Source: Gnomoniopsis sp. IMI 355080 (taxonomy: Eukaryota > Ascomycota > Sordariomycetes > Diaporthales > Gnomoniaceae). From it: 45,451 nucleotides of DNA. A program made the position numbers and the translations under genes. Below are positions 10,927-21,200 of this stretch, in pieces. Below the pieces are notes generated by a model. It was given only the letters and a program-made list of their open reading frames with translations. It was not told the origin of the DNA and made no database searches. The stretch covers positions 1 through 45,451 of the forward strand of contig JAPEVC010000268.1 in assembly GCA_027946555.1 (NCBI GenBank), in the 5' to 3' direction. The first letter of the stretch is position 1. Every line of letters starts with the position of its first letter.

Positions 10927-13900
10927 CCTGTATGCTCCAGGAGCCGCAGCGTCCTAATACACTTGTGGAATTTCCCACACTGGCTCTCGGTTGGTGAAGC
11001 TTTGTGAGGTGTAGCAAGACGGGCGGGGGAGGGATATCTCTCTGTACCCGACAGGACTGGTGCAATTCAACTTCATGAACAGAGGGCGGTTTTCATCGAA
11101 AAGGCGACAATGTTCTTCTTTGTAGAGCTTCGTATATTGCACTCAAGGCTTTCCTATCTGGGAGTAGAAATGCCCTGGCACCTCAATAGCTGGAGCCGTT
11201 GACGCTTGGGCAAAGCACAAGCAATACTCCCGAAAGAGACGAATGCCCGATGCCCAAGTGCAGCGCAGGCGTGCTTCGCAGGGCAAAGAACAGGGCGAAG
11301 GAAGCGCGACGCTTAAAATCGCAAAAGAAGCTTTCCGTTTGTTTTGAAACAGAATGTGAAAAGCTTGATGACAGAATTCGATCTTGCAGTCGTCTTCCTC
11401 GTCGTAAAGTTGTTAGCGGTGAGGCCTGGCAGATAAACTCGTGCTAAGACAATGCGCATCGTTAGTTCCTTTTTCCCAAACCTCCTCTTATAGCGAAAAC
11501 CTTGTCGCCTATACTGGACATTGGTGGTACGTCGTTGCCTTTCGGTGCCAAGAGAAGGGGAAAGAAGACTGCTCACAATTCTCAAAAAGGTAGTGAGTGA
11601 GTGGGAGACATAGATGGAACAAATGCTGTCCAAAGTATTACAATACCTTTTGAAGAGAAAAAACAGACGGTTGGCAGACAAAAATCGCAAACAGAACTCG
11701 GTCTGCTGCAGAGGAGACGCCGCAATGCACTTGCAGACGCTGATGTACATACAGCAGCTGGCCACAGGCTCAGATGATGGGCCGCAACGGCTACATGTAT
11801 GTTCGCAAGACGGCTTGTACCAGCAAGGGTATTGCTGGGCCGCCATCCAGGTAGGGTCGTAGAGGAGGGGGCGGGCTGACAGGGGCCGCAAAGAGGGAGA
11901 GGCCAGACGGATCAATAAGAACGAGTATAGCTTGTTTGGGGTTGCTTCGGTGTGGGGAGGCAGGTGCCAGACCTGGCAGCTATCCAGGCATGTAAGCAAG
12001 TTCCATGCGAGAGAAAGCAGATGCGGGATGATACCTGCAAGCCGTTGACCGCGGATCCGAGGCGCCGCGTAGATCATGTATACATAGTAAATCATGTCCG
12101 TCAAGGTTGGTCCACCTGAGCCACGTACCAGGTACGAGAGCTACGGTGACTTTCGGATTGGGGAAGAAGAAGTAGTCCTCTAAAATTGCATTGTCGGATC
12201 GGGATACTTTGAATGGTCGGCCGGAGTGGAAATGAACATGTGCGAGCAATGAAAGTGGCCTGTTGGTCTCGTGCAACGCCTTGAAAAGAGTCCAACCAGA
12301 TCCCACGCCCTTGTGCTTGCTTGTTCAATAATTATTCAATAGTCATCGACATCGCGTACGGAATGACGGCCGCGGTATGCGAATTAGTGAGGCGGACAGC
12401 ATGTCGTTCATACCCATCCCGTCATGACACTGTGGAGATCGAACCGGGTTTGCTGGAGCGGGTCCACTTGCGATGGTATCCAGATCTCCCATTCATGTTG
12501 AAACCTCGTCAGCGTGAAATTTGTTCCACCGCCGCGAGGCCTTGGCCCGCCTACCCCAGGGAATGCTTTGCAGAGCAACCGATTGGGTTGTCGAATTGGC
12601 AATTCTGGCAGCGCGCAAAATCCGGCATTGTGCTGCACATCATCCGGCGAACTGAATAAATGAGGCGTTGTATAAGCCACCTGAGCAGCTGGATAAACCC
12701 CTGTGTGGTATGAGAGCTCAGAGGGTCATAGAGCCCGACACTATCGTAGTGCCGGGACCGTCATCCGGTTGCAAGAAGCTTGAAGGGAAAAAAAAACGCA
12801 TGGGATGATGAAAAGCGTGAGGTCAAAGCTCCATCATCTTAACGCGCGTGCCCCAATATCAGCGGGCTGTGAACAAACTCCATTGTTCAACACAGCTCCT
12901 AGATCCGACCGCTTGAGCGCCTCACGCGCCGCGGCTCCCTCAAGGCCTGGCAGGGAGCTAGGGCTGGCTTTGGCCCTCGACTGGCACCTGCGTCGAGCTG
13001 TGATCAGGGGTTCGATGAGAGATATGCTCGCGAGGGATCCCAGCGGGACCCACGATGGACTCTAGCCACGGACAGCCGCCGCCCAGGGTTCCTTGCAGGT
13101 CATCCAGGGGACTTGGCGGACTGACGATGCTAGGAAGCCTATGGAGACGATTCTTCCGAACTTTCTTTTTGCGCAACTGGCAGGGCGTGACCGTTGACCT
13201 TTGACGAACTTGACCGCATTTGTACACGTTATGACTAGGGAATGCCGAGTATGAGATCTCGTGGTCGTCTCAAATGACAGACGCGAAACAGGGTGCCGTC
13301 GATGGTTTGGCGTTCAGGCCGTTCTGATCGCTTTTGCCGAGGAATCCAGTCCAAGTCTGCCACATGAAAGGAATATACACCCAGCGCCGTTGCAGCGCGA
13401 GAAGCAATATGAGCAATAACCATCGTTTTTTTTGTTCAAAAAAGGCCAGTCGAGCCCCTTCGCTACCAGCCGATTCGCAAAGCTACAGCACCATTTATCG
13501 GGAGTACATGGCTTTTCCCACAACTATATCATGGCTCCTGGTTTATAGGGCCATGCCGTGCTCCGTGTCTGATGCCTCGCAGCACCGGCCCCCACGGATC
13601 ATCACTCTGGAGCTGGATGCTGCGGCCGACAACATCGGCCGTCGTCATCAGACAGGTCGTGTGGTGGTCTGCCATACCATCGAATGTACAGTACGAGTAT
13701 GATCCACCCTGCCGCCGTTGCATTAGGTCGACCGTTGAGGCAGTCTGATCAGGCACACACACAAAGAAAAAGAGCTAAACCCTGCAAACTCTGTGCGGGT
13801 CCGGTTCGGATTCCAGTTCGTCAGCTGGTCCCCGCCATGTATGTCTTATGGCAGCAGCTCCTTCCCAGGCTAGACTAAGTAAGGGAAGAGCAGTGATTCA

Positions 13901-16119
13901 AACGGTCTAGTGTGTAGCTGACTGCAAAGGACAATCATGCGACAAATTGAACGTCCCCCAGGCGCGAGGCCTTGCTAGACGTTGGAGCCCTTGCTGACAT
14001 TACATGGTGGAGAGGCAGGACGAACCTAATCGGGTTCGAGATGAAACAAAGATATACTAAACGTCCTGTCGTATTTGATGGCCTGTCTTCATGCGCCGAG
14101 TCGATCTCAAGGCCAGGATTGCCAGTCCAAGAGGATAGGGACTTGAGGAGCCAATCGCAGACCACACTAAGCTGTTAGCTCCCTTACATGAGCATGGTAG
14201 GATAGGGCCGTGTGTTTGCCATACATACAATACATATGGGGCAACATTTCGCTTTGAACAGGACATTCGCGTAAAAAATGAGCATATACTGTAGGTAATC
14301 CCACTATTCTGCTCGGTTGCACAGATACTTTTTCTCGCAAAAGTGGGAAAATATCAAAAGGGGGCCAAAGGGCCGAAGGAGGCTGGAGCAAGACTACTGA
14401 CACCTCTGTGGAAAAGCAAGATTACTGGCGGGGCTGCCAACCAGAGGGCACGGCAGGTGAACGCATGGCCGCTGGAAGTCTTGCTGGCCCATTGAGTCTT
14501 GTCCCTGGCGCCGTCCTCTGCCAGGGCCCTTAGTTTTCCAACGGAAACACTAAATGTTGTGGCAAATTGATGTTGAGACACCGAAACATGCCAAAAGAGG
14601 TCTGTCTGTCTGCAGGCCATTTGCAGCTGCCAACGTCCAAGCCGGAAAAGTCCGCATTGCCCAAACGGGGTATAGTCCTTGCCAAAAAGCTCATTCAGGT
14701 CTCAATCGTCAATCTCGCGGCTACGCGGGCAAACAGTGAAAAAGTTTATTGACCGACTTGCGGCTGAATGCTGCACTTGGCGCTGCGGAGCCTGGACTAA
14801 GCGACTCAAGTCCCATATCTCCAAGCCGCAGCTCCGCGCGCTATTGTGCACTTTGGCGGGCGGTAGAGCTACATTGAGATACCACACAAAGGATGTGGGA
14901 CTGGAGTCGGCGGCAAGAGCCTTGTCGTGAAAGGTCAAGCCCGCAGATGGTGCATGCACACTTTAGAAGCGACAGCTGCAGCCAGAGAGTCGATTGGTTC
15001 AAACACTCCGAAGCTTGGGTGGGAATAATGGAAATAAGCACAGCAGGCTCGGGGTACGTACTGCCACACGGTTCCCCCCTGCAAATTTCAGTCGCTTGTG
15101 AATGCGTCCCTATGTTGGAGATTAGTCGTATCTTGCGTGTGAGAATGACAGTCCAGCAGACCCAAGATCTTGCAGTAGTATTGCAGACCCAGATACGGTT
15201 CTGTATTGGAAGGTGTCCACAGCTGCATATTTGAATGTAGCTCGGCAGGCAAACCCAAAGCATCAAGATCGATTTCGCGTCCAAGGAATTCCGTCTCACG
15301 GTGGTCATAGCAGTGAAGCCATAAGAACAGGGCACATTGGAAGCTTACGGTTCTAGTAGCGGCCTATCAATGTCCGAATACAACCCAAGCTCGGACTCAT
15401 TCATTCGCCCAGAGTCGTGGTGCTAACCGGTAAAAAACATGGCGAAGCATCTGAAACTATGCTGGACGAGTCCGCCACCTGGGCAGAATCGAATTGCTGC
15501 GAATTTCTAGTACGACCTATATCGGGAAAATGGCGAGACGACCGCCTGCGACCCAGCACCTTTTGTACCTTGGACGCAGTTTCAGGTGGATAGTGTCATC
15601 GTCTTATATCGTAGCAGCTACGATATCGACCTGCCATGCTGTGAGTACGGGATTAGGGCAAAGTGCATGCGTTGGAGGTAAATCTGATTCCATTGGTGGT
15701 TCCAGCTATCTCGAGTGACCTCGTACCCACGGTGCAAGCGCACAAGAGCGAATTCGTCATGCGTTCATACTGAGCCGCGGAGAGTTGTCGGCGCCGACGG
15801 CACAGATCATTTCCTTCAAGCCTACGCTGTCAGGCGCGATGTTTGGTGTACGTGAGGCCGTGGTCCACAAATGTTCGTGTCTTTGCGCGGCGACAAACAG
15901 GCTCTCGGGACGAGGTAAATTTCCGGACGTAATTTGATAAACTCAAAATTATGTCACCATCCTTGGAGAGTCCACGGTCCGCCGGTCTGGGGTTTCCCGC
16001 CTCTAGGGCTTGGCAGCAAAGTCCAGGATTCGTTCAGCTTGTGCCAGCCATCGCTCGATACGACAGAGTCTGCTTGAGTGAACCTCGTCCCAAATTGAAG
16101 ACAGGGCATCACATCGAGC
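10927..16119. other. 5.2 kb stretch without a recognisable gene
   Basis: It lies upstream of the CENP-B-type gene and downstream of DRG1, both on the minus strand. The longest open frame, 11313-12104 on the minus strand, has a composition unlike a conserved protein and no domain signature. Short frames at 12321-12659, 13334-13702, 14841-15335 and 15494-15718 are likewise unrecognised. The part next to 10926 probably holds the promoter and leader of the CENP-B-type gene. I found no tRNA: loose B-box-like strings near 12440, 13803 and 14034 lack pairing arms. Confidence 0.5.
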
Positions 16120-17907
16120 TCATCGCTTTATGATTGTGACTAGTCGACATTAGCACAACAAATCATTCACCAGATCGCAGAGCAAAAACTTACCAATGTC
16201 CTCATCTGCGAGCTCATGAGACAACCCGACACGTTGCGGTTGGTGCTTGACAGACTTGCCATACACGATGGCGCCTTTGAAATTCTCGACGATTGTGCGG
16301 TGAATGGCGTTACACTGAAACACGTCAAGATTAGCATACGATTGGTGGCTTTATAGGCTGCTCCAGCTCGTAAGCATCTCGACAGTGCGTAAACTTACAA
16401 AGTCTTCCACTGTGCATCTCGTCGAACGCAGCACCACTGGTGCATCATAGTCTGGCATCTTGCCCTTTGGCTTTGTGTAGACCCGCACAAGTTTTAGTTT
16501 CTCCCACCTGCATAAGTCAGCTTCTGACCCAGATGTGCAACACAGGACATGCACGTACATGGCCTCCAGTAGTTCATCAATGTTCCATCCCTGCTCGGAA
16601 CTGATGGGCACAGCATTTGGGATCCGGTACAAGAGATCCAACTCCTCGATACTGATAGCATCAATCTTATTCAGGACATAGATGACGGGAATATAGCTTC
16701 GAGACCTGGCCTCAATCACGTCGATGAGGTCATCAACAGTAGCGTCGCATCGAATTGTAATGTCAGCAGAGGACATCTTGTACTCGTTCATGACTGCCTT
16801 GATCTCGTCGTGGTCTTGGTCTCGTTAGTACAATATTCCTCAGGTTGCATTCAAGCTGACCATTCACTCACCGATGTGGGTCAGGGGTGATGTGCTCGTG
16901 ATATTGAGGCCACCTTTGTCCTTCTTCTTGATGGTGATGTTTGGGGGTGTCTTATTAATCCTGATTCCGAAACCCTCGAGTTCGGTTTCGATGACTCTCT
17001 TGTCTGTGAGAGGCTTGTTGACGTCGAGAACGATGAATATCAAATGGCAAGTTTTAGCAACGGCAATGACCTGGCGACCTCGACCACGACCGTCCTTGGC
17101 GCCCTCAATGATACCAGGCAAGTCGATCATCTGCAAAGGGGCTCCGTTGTAGGTCACTTGACCCGGTACACTTGTCAAGGTCGTGAACTCGTAGGCAGCC
17201 GCCTCCGAGTGCTGACCCGTAAGCCTACTCATCAGCGTACTCTTTCCCACCGACGGAAAACCAATGAACCCAACACTCGCAACTCCCGTACGAGCCACAT
17301 CGAAACCCTGGCCTCCACCACCGCCGCCGCTGCTCGAGGGTGTAAGCAGTTCCCTCTTGAGCTTTGCTAGCTTTGCTTTCAGTTGTCCCAAGTGAAATGA
17401 TGTCGCCTCTGCATTTCGAGTCAGCATTGATACTCCTCGCCGTAATCATGGATCTCGCCAGGCTTGGCGAAAAATAAAGACAAACGAACTATTCTGTATA
17501 AAGTCGCATCAGTAAATTTGTCAAGGAGAGGCAAATAGGATATGGACTACCTTTTGGGTCTTGGACATCTGTTGAAGACAGTAGAATTAGCATTTTATCG
17601 TTATACTCATCTGTACTCGAGCCTCCCGCAGCAGTGCTGCTAGGGCTATTCAAGCCCAGCGGGCCCTGACAAGTTGTAAAGAATCATATGCGCCGTTTCG
17701 TCCTCCATCTGGCAGCTCAGCCACTTGGCCCCCGGACCTCCCAAGCTCTTGGTTGCAGTTACACGGAGGGTCGGGCTTTGACATGGAACTTTTGCGAAAA
17801 GAAGCATACCTCTGCCTCAATATCTTTGATCTGTTGAGCATGCAATTAGCGAAAACGTCCAAGACTCGAGTGTCTGGGTAGCTCACCTTATCCACCGTGG
17901 TCGCCAT
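16120..17907 (-). CDS. DRG1: Developmentally regulated GTP-binding protein 1 (DRG1/Rbg1)
   Basis: Nine exons on the minus strand: 17907-17887, 17830-17810, 17568-17551, 17493-17490, 17408-16872, 16814-16559, 16507-16399, 16314-16194 and 16139-16120, giving 368 residues, the usual DRG1 length. It is an Obg/DRG-family GTPase; DRG1 proteins bind ribosomes with a DFRP/Tma46-type partner and help translation elongation. Visible motifs: N-terminal IEAEMSKTQKNKAT (11-24), G1 GFPSVGKST (71-79), G3 DLPG (117-120), EGAKDGRGRGRQVIAVA after it, G4 NKID (249-252), and a C-terminal TGS domain (about 291-367) with VRVYTKPKG and DEDIVTIIKR. Intron 3 and intron 4 flank a 4-nt exon encoding Asn21 and the first base of Lys22. 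The first four exons together hold only 64 coding bases. A Gly run (49-54) precedes the GTPase domain. Confidence 0.96.
17490..17493 (-). other. DRG1: Four-nucleotide microexon of DRG1 (AATA)
   Basis: On the minus strand the sequence reads TATACAG, AATA, GTTCGT. Including these four bases joins CAAAAG (exon 3) to AGGCGACA (exon 5) in frame and yields Gln-Lys-Asn-Lys-Ala-Thr, the invariant DRG1 sequence. Skipping it shifts the frame by two. The flanking introns are 57 nt (17494-17550) and 81 nt (17409-17489) with good branch sites. Confidence 0.85.
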
Positions 17908-18229
17908 CTTTGCGGCTTGCCGAGAGGAATCGGCCTAGTCTCTGGGAAAATTACTTTGCAAAGAACAGAGAAGCTCGACTTTGGTCGCTGCAAACAACGT
18001 GGTGTTTGATATTTGGCTTGGGTATACCGAGGTGGCTCTTCTTGCCAAAAGAAACAGCGGGGCTCGAAATTTATTGCCTGCCAACCTTTGGAAAGACGTC
18101 ACTGGATGACTAAGCCAGAATGCAGCACCTCGTAGGGTTAGGGCCATCTCATCGACGACAAGCCTCTACTTTGGTGCTTCTTGAAACTTTAGTGTCTAGC
18201 TCAATGTGTCCAAAGCCTGCTACTATTGC
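17908..18229. promoter_or_regulatory. DRG1 promoter region and 3' flank of the CorA-like gene
   Basis: This 322-bp gap lies between two minus-strand genes, so it must hold the terminator of the CorA-like gene and the promoter of DRG1. It contains a telomere-repeat-like motif at 18133-18143, described separately. No open frame is convincing. Confidence 0.5.
18133..18143 (-). promoter_or_regulatory. Telobox-like motif upstream of DRG1
   Basis: TAGGGTTAGGG on the plus strand (CCCTAACCCTA on the minus strand), 226 to 236 bp upstream of the DRG1 start codon. TTAGGG-type sites are bound by Tbf1-like factors in promoters of ribosomal-protein and other translation genes in several fungi. A role here is inferred from motif and gene function only. 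Confidence 0.45.
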
Positions 18230-21200
18230 TCACTCCTTCGTAGTGTCATCTACCGGGTTTCTGACTGGCTGAGCCGATGGAGGCCACGAGTCCTTCATTA
18301 TTCTCTCCTCGAGCCTCCTTTCCCTACCCTTGAATGGCCGCGGGGCTCGCGTCATCTTTGCAAAGCGTCTCTGGAGAACTTCGTCCGCGTTGGCGTGAGA
18401 AACCGCTGGGACCTTGGGTCCGGTAGAGACAGAGGAGCGTCGCACGTCATCTGTCACAGCTGTAAGCATGCATAGGCAACTTCAACGTGTCTTTGCAGGC
18501 AGGCTTTGACTTACCAAGAAGCCTCACAAAGTCCCGAGTATTCAAAACTACGAGGTTGCAAACCCAGGCGACTACAAAGATGGGTAGAGAAACGATGCCC
18601 ACAGCGACTTCCATAGCGGCACGTGGTGACAGTGTTCTTCTTTCCAGTACGGCGATGGCAGCCAGAATCCTCAAGCCAGGAACCTCAAAAAAGACATATG
18701 TCGGCCAGAACCAAAACCAAGCCGAGCTTGTTGAGGAGTCTTGAGCACCATGTCGCGGGTTGGGCACCTGTTTTGGGCCCTCAGTACTCTCGTATGAGGT
18801 TGACGTTTGAAGCCTGGTAGTGTGCAACGTCGGTGAGTTTGGTGCTCGTTCCTGGTCCCTTGTACCAATTACGTGATGTAGATGCTCGTCTTGGTTCCCG
18901 TGCAGCAGACTCCTGTCCATCTTATTGCGCGAGGACTTTTCCAGCGCCAATTCGGTCTGCTTTCTCAGCATTCCAAGAGGTAGCAGTACGATTTTCATTG
19001 CTCCAAAAATGGCCTTGGCACTCGCCAGCAGCCCAACAGTGACACCAAACGCCGCGATGGCAAACTCGACAAGAGAGATGGTCAGGGCATGCGGTGGAGC
19101 ACCATTCATGCTGTAGAAACTTGCTGCGAACCCGAGGGGTAGAAAGATGACAGTGACATAGGTAAAATATCGAATGTTTTCGTTCCGACGCAGCTCGCGG
19201 TCGTCCCGGATACTTTCCCTTTTGGCCGTGAGTGTCTCCTTGAGCTTTCGGATACTGTTGCGGTGGCTTTCCAGATCGCGCATTCCCTTCTCTGTTGCAC
19301 CCTGTCGCTTGTTGATGGCCCAGCGATACTTTCGTTCGTCATTGCGTGTCCATCGCGGCTTTTCCTGACCACGCTCCGCCTCCCGCCTGTCCCATTTCTC
19401 TAGAGTGCGTAACACTGCAGAAAGATCCTCGTCAACGCCCTGTAGGATATACTCAAACCTCTGCCAGTTTTCTTGGGTCGAGACATAGTAAGCATTACTG
19501 TCTAGGATGGAGAAGGAGAGTGTGCTGTCTCCTATGCCCAACTCGCCCCTGATCTGTTTCAGTATCTCGAGCGAGCTGTCGGTGGCGAAACTCAAGATTC
19601 GATTCAAAAGGAAAAGTTCGAGATCTTTTCGTTGCCACCATTGCTTTTCCTCGTGCTTTCCAAAAGACTGAAAAGGGAAAACCCATTTCCGCATTGGGGT
19701 TTCGAGGTCAATATGCTCAATGTAATGGCAAGTCCAGTAGCGGTCAAAGAAATCGCCGTCGAAGCGGAAGCCCATCGAAGCCCGCCGCAACTCCTTCTTG
19801 GACCCCCCGGGAAAAGGGTCTCTGCTCAAGGATGGCAAACCCAAGGTTGGAGGAAGAGCCGCATCGACAAGCTTGTAGAAGCTAAGATGTAGCTCAGTCT
19901 GCCAAGTGTTCATGACCATAGTTGTGTCATCCCAAACGTGCTTGTCGTATTTCGAATGGCGATCAAAGAACAGAGACATGGCGGGCTTTTCGCTCTCAGG
20001 GCTCGCAACCCAGCAGAGGAATGCCGTCTCAGCGTTGGCATGAGGCAACCAGACTAGCCGTTTCTTAGCCTTTGTTACTGTTCTCGCAACGCTAAGCTTG
20101 AGCCAGAGGTCATTGTTGGTGAGACAGTGTGGATACTCCGATGCCAGTGCCCTCTTTTCCCTCTTACCCAAGTGCTTCTTCTTTGGCGTTTCCGCGATAA
20201 AGGTAGCAGTCTCTTTCGATTCCGAAATCCACCGGGATTTCTTCTGATCACGCGCATCACGATGTAGCTCGAGCTCCTTGCCGATGATTTCACCAAAAAC
20301 ATCTCGGCTCAACACATCAGAGTCCCGGACACGCATGTCGACGTACTTGGCGAGATCGATTTCTTCCCTCGTAAAAAACTGTGGATAGCTGTAAAGCCAC
20401 TCATCCTCGAGAGCATTAATACTGCTCACATCAATGAGATTGTTGAATGGTATTAGTTTCTTCATGGTGAGGTTTCGACGGGCATCGAGTCCTGTTGCGG
20501 CTCCGAACTGGGCAAGTGAAAGCCCAAGGCCCTGCTGCACCTGATGCTCATTCAGTCTCTGACGTTTTGGCTGGGTTGCTAGACTCATCAGCATCTCGGC
20601 CAACGCAGAGTGGATTGTCTTGTCTCCATCCATCATGGATGGCATTGTCGCTGGTCTTTGCAAGGACCCCGGCTTGGGGATATGTTTCGCTCCCTTCTGG
20701 AGAAATCTCTCGATGCGCCCCGCATATGTAAGGAGAATGTGATTGATCTCAAAACCTGCATGGTAGTAAAAGTTGACGTCTTCCTCCTCATAGAATAATC
20801 GGGGCTCTTTGGTCGCCTCGTCCAATTGCCCAGGGATAAATCCGTTGTGCGAGCTGCTACGAATCAGAACCTCTACACAAATCCGCACTAGTTCAGTGGG
20901 ATCCTTGTTATTGAGAGGTGCTTCTTTACTTCCAGCAACGATACCACGTGCGAATCGTATAGCATTGTCCCAATTGGTCTCCTTATTCTCGTCGTGGTGC
21001 AATTGGGCTGCGAGAGTGTTTTCCCACAGCTCATGGTAGGGACTCTCGGGCAGGAAAAATCCCAATTCCTCTACGTAAAAGAGGCTTGTGTCTCGAGAAT
21101 GGAGCAAAAACCGTGTCTCCCTCGGAGACCGGGTCACAGCCAGCATTCTTTTTCGAGAGACGTCAAGGTCATTCTCGCTCGTGAAGCGTTGTAGGACATT

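Noticed and set aside
11313..12104. 263-codon open frame on the minus strand
   Set aside because: It starts with TTG, has Cys/Ser/Leu-rich composition without domain signature, and lies where the leader and promoter of the CENP-B-type gene are expected.
12430..12520. Possible minus-strand tRNA around GGTTCGATCTCC
   Set aside because: The T-arm does not pair and no cloverleaf can be drawn.
13797..13815. tRNA B-box-like string (GGTTCGGATTCC)
   Set aside because: No A box at the right distance upstream and no acceptor or anticodon stem pairing.
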